Assembly: GCA_003635255.1 (NCBI GenBank)
Contig: PYJC01000109.1
Span: 35,876 to 76,347 of the forward strand
Source: Candidatus Poribacteria bacterium
GTDB lineage: Bacteria > Poribacteria > WGA-4E > WGA-3G
Direction: 5' to 3'
Length of the DNA stretch: 40,472 nucleotides
Shown one piece after another: positions 25,022 to 31,405 of the stretch; the stretch's first letter is position 1, and every line of letters starts with the position of its first letter. The notes under the pieces are model-generated. The model was not told where the DNA came from. It was given only the letters and a program-made list of their open reading frames with translations, and did not search any database. Made by a program: the position numbers and the translations under genes.

Positions 25022-25666
25022 TTATTTGATCACGCCAAGTTCTTTCATCATTTTTAACTCTTCCTGATATGCCTTTTTATTCTCCTCTGTCGGAAATAAG
25101 ATTGCTGTGACTCTGCTGCTCTCAAGACTCTCTTCAGGGGTCCTCTTAATGGAAATCACCGTTTCTCCATTTTTGAGAGCGCGATAAAACGGCTCATTGA
25201 GTTTCAGGTAGATGTCAATCTCTGGAATATCACCGTGTTGACGGATGAAAAACTGCCGTTTACTCTCCATCCACTCCTCGAAGGATAAATCCATAAAAGT
25301 TAAGGGGGCACCGCTTTCTTGTTCTTCTTCTTGATCTTCTTCTGCTTCCAATGGATCCTTCTCTGGATCCTTCACTATTCTCTTAATGTGTCGCTGAATC
25401 TGAAAACCTGATCCTGGCGCGTGCGAATCGGAATGACTGCCAACAGGCGGACGGTATCTCGTATCAGGGCGTATTTCCTCAAATACAGAAGCCTCGTTTT
25501 CAGACAGACTCCCATGGGGGTTTGTCTCCGAAGATGCTTCTATATTTGTTGGCGGTTGGGCATTGGGCAGATTTTCTACAAATCGTTTATTATCCCACTG
25601 AAGATAAAATACCCAAGCCGTACACAAAACGATCAGAACAAGCGCGGGGAAAATGAATCGTTTCAT
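25022..25666 (-). CDS. Membrane-anchored hypothetical protein with acidic linker
   Basis: A 214-residue protein not recognised as a known family. One N-terminal membrane helix (about residues 4-22, FIFPALVLIVLCTAWVFYL) is followed by a low-complexity region rich in Pro, Ser and Asn. A strongly acidic stretch follows (near 100-118, PLEAEEDQEEEQESG), and then a charged C-terminal domain (about 120-214) with FEEWMESKRQFFIRQHG and the Lys-rich end MMKELGVIK. AAGGAGA lies before the ATG. Its stop is at or inside the start region of the STT3-like gene, so it is likely the first gene of that operon and might work with it at the membrane. Confidence 0.75.
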   Translation of the reverse strand: MKRFIFPALVLIVLCTAWVFYLQWDNKRFVENLPNAQPPTNIEASSETNPHGSLSENEASVFEEIRPDTRYRPPVGSHSDSHAPGSGFQIQRHIKRIVKDPEKDPLEAEEDQEEEQESGAPLTFMDLSFEEWMESKRQFFIRQHGDIPEIDIYLKLNEPFYRALKNGETVISIKRTPEESLESSRVTAILFPTEENKKAYQEELKMMKELGVIK

Positions 25667-25722
25667 TTCTCAATCTCTCCTTATTATTGAAAACAATAGT
25701 TTGAAAAAATAGATGAGCAGCC

Positions 25723-25827
25723 CAGGCTGACGCACTTTGAGCAAAAAAGTAATATATTCGCCCAAAAGCGGCTATTTTTACGGATCCAACCCCCTAAAAT
25801 CCCCCTTATCAGGGGGACTTTAAGAGG
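25723..25827. mobile_element. Degraded relative of the 14890 MITE-like element
   Basis: The left part (from 25723) follows the left part of the 14890 element with small changes, ending in the common TTGAGCAAAA (25737-25746). The block at 25801-25827 is identical over 27 bases to 14967-14993 and includes the CCCCC-TTATCA-GGGGG hairpin. The right terminal repeat is missing, so this copy is probably inactive. It lies upstream of the hypothetical gene starting at 25666. Confidence 0.65.
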
Positions 25828-26006
25828 TCATAGGTCGGTTTCCCTCATAAAACTATCAACAGCAAATACGAAGCCGACAGGGCTATTTAGTTTTACACAT
25901 TCGATTTATATGTGTGTATATTTTCCGCTGCAGGCGCGAGCTGCGCTCGCCATATTTCGGAAAAAACGTTAACATCTATAAACGAAAACCAAAGTCAAAA
26001 CGAAAA
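25828..26006. repeat. Intergenic stretch with palindromes
   Basis: No gene is seen. It contains the hairpin GCGAGC-TGC-GCTCGC (25936-25950), which is the exact reverse complement of a hairpin at 30784-30798. It also has a 10-base inverted pair ATTTAGTTTT (25885-25894) and AAAACTAAAT (26003-26012), and the word CGAAGCCGACA occurs twice (near 25869 and 26020). Confidence 0.5.
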
Positions 26007-26411
26007 CTAAATTTCCATGCGAAGCCGACAAAAGGGGACGGGATGAGGACACCAGATGTGTGTACCCAACAAAATCTCATCAGTAATAAGTGAAACGTCA
26101 TGGTTGATAGAGCAACTTCCACTTGTGTGTAAAGGATCCTCTTCATGATCTTCAAGGATATAATATGAGGTTCGTATAAGTGTTTTATTGAACTCATTCC
26201 CATGCAGGAAGCATACATCAACGGTGTAGTACTTTACGTGTTTGACTTTACTCGGATGTGCTTCACTCACCGGAACTAATAAAAGCAATCCTGTGAAACC
26301 TATCGTGAATAGACAGGCAAGTGCGATGATCTGACACAATGACATTTTCAAAGTGAATATGTTTTTCAGTAACGCAATGGGTTTGATGTCCCAAGTTGGT
26401 GTATTCGTCAT
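26007..26411 (-). CDS. Small hypothetical protein with one membrane helix
   Basis: A 134-residue protein of unrecognised family. A basic N-terminal segment of about 22 residues leads into one hydrophobic helix (about 24-47, IIALACLFTIGFTGLLLLVPV), so it is anchored or exported with an unusual late signal. The remaining part has His, Asp and Cys residues (HPSKVKHVKYYTVDVCFLHG, SGSCSINHD, WCPHPVPFCRL) that could form disulfides or bind metal. AGGAG (26418-26422) precedes the ATG at 26411. The gene is confirmed mainly by that site and by the promoter at 26426-26455. No function is inferred. Confidence 0.65.
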   Translation of the reverse strand: MTNTPTWDIKPIALLKNIFTLKMSLCQIIALACLFTIGFTGLLLLVPVSEAHPSKVKHVKYYTVDVCFLHGNEFNKTLIRTSYYILEDHEEDPLHTSGSCSINHDVSLITDEILLGTHIWCPHPVPFCRLRMEI

Positions 26412-26425
26412 TAGGTTCTCCTGTG

Positions 26426-26455
26426 ATTATATCAAGTTTAAGGATTAATTGTCAA
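26426..26455 (-). promoter_or_regulatory. Perfect sigma-70 promoter close to the start codon
   Basis: On the minus strand, TTGACA (26450-26455), an 18-base spacer and TATAAT (26426-26431) are both perfect. The -10 box is only three bases from the AGGAG ribosome site (26418-26422) and 14 bases from the ATG, so a normal transcription start would fall inside or next to that site. Confidence 0.65.
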
Positions 26456-26595
26456 GAAAATCGTTTTTCACATTCGGATACAGTTCTATCCAAATGATAG
26501 CGTTTGGGTGAACTCGCAACAGTTGCGAAGTTCCTTAGTTGATTGCCAACATTGATTGAACAGGAGTCAATCTGTGTCGGCATTGGGTTGAAAAG

Positions 26596-27405
26596 TTATT
26601 TCTCCTTCTTAACCATTGCGGAGACAGGATCCGTGGGGTTATCCTTCGCGGCTTTCTTCCAATCCTTTATCACACGTTCCACTGTTTCCTCAACGTTAGA
26701 GTGAGAGATGCCGAGGGCTTCTGTAATCTCCGAGAATGATTGTCTATCCAAGAAGTACCGTTCCATAACATTTCTGTCTTTCTCGTCAGGGAGGCAGTCT
26801 ATCAATGCGTCCAAGTTCTGCATAACGGGATTCGTCCATTTGATGAGGCGTTCCTGTCTTTTCTGAATCGCCTCGGCTGTCGAACCGACCCTTTCGGCTA
26901 TTTGTACCGGGTTTAGCCGCTCATCACGTGCAAGTACTACGACTTCTCGGTCCTTATCCATATATGTGAGGAGACGGAGAAGTTGCTCTTCCCGATCGCG
27001 ATGCGCCTCGGTTTGTGCGGTGTCAGTTTCCGCGCGTATTGATGCATAAAGTGCCTCTCCTTCGCTGACAGAAAGGCCATCAAATGATGTAGATGGCAAG
27101 CGTCGCTTTTGGCGTGATCTTCTTATCGCGTCAATCATGAGATTTTCCGCGACTCTTTTCAACCAATCCAACAACTTCTCCGGTTCTTGGATTTCTTTCC
27201 GCTTCTCTAAGGCTTTAATGAAGGTATCGCTGGTGATTTCACCGGGGTCTACGACGGTATCCGGATGATTTTGTCGCCTTCTATCAACTGTGTTGAAGAC
27301 GATCTTGTAATACGCGTTGAAGAGTAGTCTACCTGCCTCTTCTTCATCGTCCGTTTCTACGAATTGCCAGTTTAAACGAACATCGTTCACTTCCTGACTA
27401 TGCAC
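26596..27405 (-). CDS. RNA polymerase sigma factor, ECF-like, with two region-4 units
   Basis: A 269-residue sigma-70-family protein. Region 2 is clear at about residues 27-105 (LFNAYYKIVFNTVDRR, GEITSDTFIKALEKRKEI, LDWLKRVAENLMIDAIRRSRQ). Two helix-turn-helix units resembling region 4 follow: the first near 145-190 (VVVLARDERLNPVQIAERVG), the second near 205-255 (VMERYFLDRQSFSEITEALG). Most ECF sigmas have only one such unit. The start is GTG 27405 with AGAGG 4 bases before it. No anti-sigma factor is beside it; the leftward neighbour is the small membrane hypothetical, separated by 184 bases with its own promoter. Target genes are unknown. Confidence 0.85.
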   Translation of the reverse strand: MHSQEVNDVRLNWQFVETDDEEEAGRLLFNAYYKIVFNTVDRRRQNHPDTVVDPGEITSDTFIKALEKRKEIQEPEKLLDWLKRVAENLMIDAIRRSRQKRRLPSTSFDGLSVSEGEALYASIRAETDTAQTEAHRDREEQLLRLLTYMDKDREVVVLARDERLNPVQIAERVGSTAEAIQKRQERLIKWTNPVMQNLDALIDCLPDEKDRNVMERYFLDRQSFSEITEALGISHSNVEETVERVIKDWKKAAKDNPTDPVSAMVKKEK

Positions 27406-27670
27406 CCCACCTCTTTGGAGATTAAAGTTATGATTGGCTTCAAATTGGCTTCACATATAATCACGAAAATTTGAGGCGAATTCCGACACAATATGTATTT
27501 TTTTTCAAAAATGTGTGTATCTATAACAAAATTTGCTTTTTTATCGTCTGAGATTAAGCAAATTTAGTAATAAATTGATTGGGGGGAATGGAGTTTAACA
27601 AATAAATTGGGTAATTGTGGCGATGCGACGTGCGATAAGGCACATCGCAACCCCCCTTTATCCCCCCTTA

Positions 27671-28030
27671 TATGAAGATTAATTTATTAATTCGGTAATG
27701 TCAGAACGTGCGATGAATCGCACTACTACGAACGGGTTTGTTTGTAGTAGGGCAATTCATTGCCCGTCAATTACCGAAATATTTTCTTAAACTTCATTCA
27801 AGGGGGTAGGCGAGTACGCCGCAAATCACGGAAACTGTCTGAATCGCGGAGTGCGCGGAGAACGCGGAGAACGCTGAAAAGACAACGCTAACTCCTACAT
27901 GGCGCTTCCTAAGAGATGGAGACCGTCAAAAATCTATCTCTTCATTCCGCGTCCTCTGTGTCTTCCGTGCCTTCCGCGATTCAGACAGAAAAGAGATCAG
28001 AATTACCGAAGTAAAAAATTAATCTTCATA
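27671..28030. repeat. Large palindromic repeat element, 360 bp
   Basis: The left end (27671-27699) begins TATGAAGATTAATTT and the right end (28002-28030) is its reverse complement with 2 mismatches in 29 bases. Nested inside, CTGTCTGAATCGCGGA (27835-27850) has an exact reverse complement at 27973-27988. A third, poorer copy of the end sequence lies near 27769-27800. The arms also carry GGAGAACGCGGAGAACGC-type runs. No transposase is encoded. The element occupies most of the gap between the sigma-factor and NhaC genes; it may be a composite of several MITE-like insertions. Confidence 0.7.
27708..27765. repeat. Three back-to-back hairpins
   Basis: Three palindromes touch end to end. GTGCGAT-GA-ATCGCAC spans 27708-27723. 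CTACTAC and GTAGTAG (27723-27729, 27744-27750) enclose a 14-base loop. GGGCAAT-TC-ATTGCCC spans 27750-27765. A fourth, related stem (TGCGAT/ATCGCA) lies at 27631-27649. They sit inside the larger palindromic element. Confidence 0.65.
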
Positions 28031-28142
28031 CAGTTTATTCTACAGAACAAGAGTTATAAGTTTAGACTTGCAAGCTGCGTCAAAAATTGCTATCATGCAC
28101 ATAATATCTTATGAACCGAAAGGGGGTGTGCTGAGGACGCTG

Positions 28143-29813
28143 ATGAATTTTAGATTAAAATATGTAATTGGCTTTTTAATTTTTTTAGGACTTTGCTTCA
28201 TCTTCCAGTGGCGTGCAGGGCAGATTAGCGATGCTGAAACGCTTGTGTGGTACAGTATCATTCCCCCGCTGCTTGCTGTCACGTTAGCGATCGTAACAGC
28301 CCGATTGTTTCCGAGTCTCTGTATAGCAGTGGGTGTTGGGCTTCTGCTCTCGTGGTATCAAAAAGGTGGGACGCCGAGCGGTTTCTTGGCGGAAGCCGTC
28401 TGGTTCGTCCGTGCCGTGAGTGTCGGAAATGATGGGATAGATCTCTTCAATTTCTGGGTAGTGTTATTTGTTTGTCTGATCATGGCGACGATCTCTGTGG
28501 TAGTCGCCTCCGGTGGCATTGGAGGTGTAGTTGTCTGGTTGTCTCAGTTTGCGAAAGGACCGCGTTCATCACAATTTATCACAGGTTTGATGGGGATTGT
28601 CATCTTTATTGGAGATTATTCCAATGCGATGCTCGTCGGACCGACAATGCGTCCGCTTACCGATCACCATCGCGTCAGCCGCGAGAAATTGGCGTTCCTT
28701 GTGGATTCCACAAGTGCCCCGATTGCCGGTCTCGCGTTTGTTAGCACCTGGATCGGCTATGAAGTTGGACTCTTTGAAGATATATCGGGAACACTTGGGC
28801 TTGGGCGTGACGGGTATTCCATGTTTTTCGATGCCCTCAGTTTTCGGTTTTATTGTGTGCTGACCATCATTTTTGTTATTATCAATGCAATCAGTGGTAG
28901 GGATTATGGGGCGATGCACCAAGCCGAGACCCGTGCGCGAGAGACAGGAGACATTGCTGCGCCAGATGCGGAAGCACTCGGACACGCCGCATCTTTTACG
29001 AGTCTACCAAACGCCGTTGTCCAACCTTTTTCGGCGGTTTTACCCCTTTTAACACTTTTCGGGTTACTCTTAGGTGGTTTCTGGGTAGATGGCAATGGCA
29101 CGGGATCTATTTTCTCACTAACATCTTGGCGGAACGCGCTTTCAGAGGCGAACAATGTAATGGTGCTTGCCTGTGCGGCAGCAAGTGCATTTGTCGTCGC
29201 GATTATCTGTGCACGTTGGCTTTCAAAACTACGATTTTCGGAGATCGCGCCGGTCGTTTGGAACGGTATCAAGGGAAGTCTCACGCCGTTGAGCATTCTG
29301 TTGTTGGCGTGGGGACTCAAGGCGAGTTGCGATAGACTGATGACAGGCGATTTTCTTGCTACGATGCTCAGTGATGTTGTATTGCCACTCTGGTTCCCGA
29401 TTCTCGTGTTTATCTGTGGTGCTGTGACTTCTTTTGCAACCGGCACAAGTTGGGGCACAATGGCGATCCTGATTCCGACTGCGATTCCGGTGGCGTTTTC
29501 GCTTGATGGTGATAGTTACGGACTCACAACAATCATTTGCCTCGGTGCAGTGCTGGATGGTGCTATCTTCGGGGATCACTGCTCGCCGCTTTCGGATACA
29601 ACGATTCTCAGTTCCATCGCCAGCAGTTGCGATCCGCTGCACCATGTGAGAACGCAATTGCCCTATAGCCTCACTGTTGCAAGTATTGCACTGTTTTGTG
29701 GCTATCTTCCTGCTGCACTTGGTATTTCTTCAGTGATCGGGATTGCCGGTGGCACAGTCTTAATTGTTTTGCTACTTTTTGGCGTAGCTCGCAAGCCAAG
29801 ACTTGCTACGTAA
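28143..29813 (+). CDS. Na+/H+ antiporter, NhaC family
   Basis: A 556-residue inner-membrane antiporter with about 12 helices. Signatures of the NhaC group are GIVIFIGDYSNAMLVGPTMR, LAFLVDSTSAPIAGLAFVS, the SFATGTSWGTMAILIPTAIP helix, and GAVLDGAIFGDHCSPLSDTT, the repeat that carries conserved Asp and His. It would exchange Na+ for H+ (some relatives couple organic acids or amines). The start is ATG 28143 with TGAGGA 5 bases before it; in-frame GTG 28128 and ATG 28095 are weaker. It is likely transcribed alone and lies just after the large palindromic element. Confidence 0.87.
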   Translation: MNFRLKYVIGFLIFLGLCFIFQWRAGQISDAETLVWYSIIPPLLAVTLAIVTARLFPSLCIAVGVGLLLSWYQKGGTPSGFLAEAVWFVRAVSVGNDGIDLFNFWVVLFVCLIMATISVVVASGGIGGVVVWLSQFAKGPRSSQFITGLMGIVIFIGDYSNAMLVGPTMRPLTDHHRVSREKLAFLVDSTSAPIAGLAFVSTWIGYEVGLFEDISGTLGLGRDGYSMFFDALSFRFYCVLTIIFVIINAISGRDYGAMHQAETRARETGDIAAPDAEALGHAASFTSLPNAVVQPFSAVLPLLTLFGLLLGGFWVDGNGTGSIFSLTSWRNALSEANNVMVLACAAASAFVVAIICARWLSKLRFSEIAPVVWNGIKGSLTPLSILLLAWGLKASCDRLMTGDFLATMLSDVVLPLWFPILVFICGAVTSFATGTSWGTMAILIPTAIPVAFSLDGDSYGLTTIICLGAVLDGAIFGDHCSPLSDTTILSSIASSCDPLHHVRTQLPYSLTVASIALFCGYLPAALGISSVIGIAGGTVLIVLLLFGVARKPRLAT

Positions 29814-29860
29814 ACGTATGGGGTTGCAGGTTTCCGTAAGTTTCAAGAAGGGAGAATGAT

Positions 29861-30679
29861 ATGAAGGTAGCACTTGAAGGAAAGGTAGCAGTTGTTACGG
29901 GTGGTGCGAATGGCATCGGTCGCGCGATTGTAGATCAGTTAATTGATAATGGTGCTTATGTGGCGATTGTTGATATAGACGTACAGGCAGGGGCCGAAAC
30001 TGCTGAGGAAATTAAGCAACAGGGTGGGACATGTCTGTTTATAGAGGGTGATGTGTCGGATGTGGCACAGATGGAGGTTGTTGCGGACCGGATTGCGGGA
30101 CACTTTGGCAAAATTGAGATTCTGGTTAACAATGCCGGGATTAATACCAAGAGCGATAGGGTACCGATTCATCAATACACAATAGAGGATTGGCACCGTA
30201 TTTTGGAGATTGATCTCACGGGTGTTTTCACAACGAGTCGTGCTGTTATCCCGTATATTCTGAAATCTCATAGCAGGTCTGGCTCCGAGAATGCGACTGG
30301 ACGGATTGTTAACATCAGTTCTATTGCGGGGTTGGTGCCGTTACGCTTGCAGAGTGCTTACGTCGCGGCGAAAGCAGGCGTTGCCAATCTGACGCGTTCA
30401 ATGGCATTAGAACTCGGACCGGAAGGGATTCTGGTAAATGCTGTCGCCCCCGGTTCGACCTTGACCCGTGGCACGAAGGCTCTCTTTTATGGGGACGACG
30501 GTGCCTATACAGAAAACGCCGCGAGTCTGCTATCACACATTCCGCTTGGGAGACCCGGGGAAACGACGGAAATCGCAGCAGCGGTGCTGTTTCTTGTCTC
30601 ACCGGATGCCAGTTATATCAACGGTAGTGTCCTTGCGGTGGACGGTGGCTGGACTGCTGGCTATACGCGAGATTGGTAG
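29861..30679 (+). CDS. Short-chain dehydrogenase/reductase (SDR)
   Basis: A 272-residue NAD(P)-dependent oxidoreductase of the classical SDR family. Cofactor motif TGGANGIG is at residues 13-20, and the acidic AIVDIDVQ after the second strand favours NAD(H). NNAG (90-93) is present, and the catalytic set is Ser near 153/154 (NISSIAG), Tyr167 and Lys171 (YVAAK). The C-terminal GSVLAVDGGWTAGY is typical. A GGGAG ribosome site precedes the ATG. It may be co-transcribed with the cupin gene that follows after a repeat-filled gap of 142 bases. The substrate, probably a sugar or alcohol, cannot be read. Confidence 0.88.
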   Translation: MKVALEGKVAVVTGGANGIGRAIVDQLIDNGAYVAIVDIDVQAGAETAEEIKQQGGTCLFIEGDVSDVAQMEVVADRIAGHFGKIEILVNNAGINTKSDRVPIHQYTIEDWHRILEIDLTGVFTTSRAVIPYILKSHSRSGSENATGRIVNISSIAGLVPLRLQSAYVAAKAGVANLTRSMALELGPEGILVNAVAPGSTLTRGTKALFYGDDGAYTENAASLLSHIPLGRPGETTEIAAAVLFLVSPDASYINGSVLAVDGGWTAGYTRDW

Positions 30680-30690
30680 ATGGGACAGTA

Positions 30691-30798
30691 TGTAAATCGC
30701 GAGCGACAAGAAACACCGTTTTTGCTTGGGGGTTTCTTGTAAGCAAAAACGCTCGCTCCTACAAGAAGATGGGTGTGTAAATCGCGAGCGCAGCTCGC
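30691..30798. repeat. Direct and inverted repeats before the cupin gene
   Basis: TGTAAATCGCGAGCG occurs at 30691-30705 and again at 30776-30790. The second copy continues into the hairpin GCGAGC-GCA-GCTCGC (30784-30798), the reverse complement of the hairpin at 25936-25950. Between them, CGCTCGCTCCTACA and TTTTTGCTTG/AAGCAAAAA pair in part with other segments. The unit looks like a dispersed palindromic repeat family. Confidence 0.6.
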
Positions 30799-30821
30799 TC
30801 CTACAGTTAAAGGAGATGAAA

Positions 30822-31238
30822 ATGGCAAAGATTACTACGTTTAAAGGGTATCAGGGGGAACCGCCTATTCCGAAACCTGCGCATCAGGTACAGGCGAATG
30901 TTGTCACAGTTCAAGATGGCGTGCCGGTAAGGTACCCAGGTTGTGATGGTATCGGTGTGCGTGTCGTGCATCCAGCGAACTCGAATGCGCCTGCGCAAAA
31001 CTTGGGACTTGTCGTGTTTTTTGTGCCACCGCACGTCGTTCTTGAACCGGGAAGTCATCATACTGAGGAATGCTATGTCATTCTAAAAGGGAAGGGAGTC
31101 ATGACGCTTGCCGGTGAAAAGGTGCCTGTTGAAGCGGGGACGTTTATCCATCTCCCGCCGTGGTGTGAGCATGGGATTGAGAACACGGGTGATGAGTCGA
31201 TGGAGGTGTTAATCTGCACCTCGCCACCGAATCCGTAA
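30822..31238 (+). CDS. Cupin domain-containing protein
   Basis: A 138-residue small beta-barrel protein. Cupin motif 1 is seen in LEPGSHHTEECYVILKGKG with His-His and Glu as metal ligands, and motif 2 in GTFIHLPPWCEHGIENTG with the last His. ATG 30822 (MAKITTF) is preferred over ATG 30816, because AGGAG (30811-30815) is 6 bases before 30822 and touches 30816. It may be a metal-dependent dioxygenase, isomerase or sugar-sensing protein; the family is too broad to choose. The gene follows an SDR dehydrogenase and ends at a clear terminator. Confidence 0.85.
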   Translation: MAKITTFKGYQGEPPIPKPAHQVQANVVTVQDGVPVRYPGCDGIGVRVVHPANSNAPAQNLGLVVFFVPPHVVLEPGSHHTEECYVILKGKGVMTLAGEKVPVEAGTFIHLPPWCEHGIENTGDESMEVLICTSPPNP

Positions 31239-31268
31239 ATTGACCCAAAAACGTTGCTATGACGAATC

Positions 31269-31321
31269 AAATGCCTGATTTGAGGGGACTTGTGCTCTCT
31301 CACAGGCATTTTTCATTTTTA
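31269..31321 (+). terminator. Terminator after the cupin gene
   Basis: AAATGCCTG (31269-31277) pairs exactly with CAGGCATTT (31303-31311), enclosing a 25-base loop with a smaller inner pairing. A T-rich tail (TTTTCATTTTT) overlaps and follows the right arm. It separates the cupin gene from the ABC exporter gene. Confidence 0.75.
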
Positions 31322-31405
31322 ATTCAACTTTTTCGCCACATTTTCGTTAAATAAGGTATCTTAAGTGTTTAGAAACCACACGTTTAATCTGTGGGGGGTT
31401 AGTTT

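Noticed and set aside
27601..28030. Possible CRISPR array
   Set aside because: The repeats are inverted and of different lengths; there is no regular repeat-spacer spacing and no cas gene.
27899..28114. Small plus-strand frame before the NhaC gene
   Set aside because: It lies inside the large palindromic element and its sequence is explained by that repeat.
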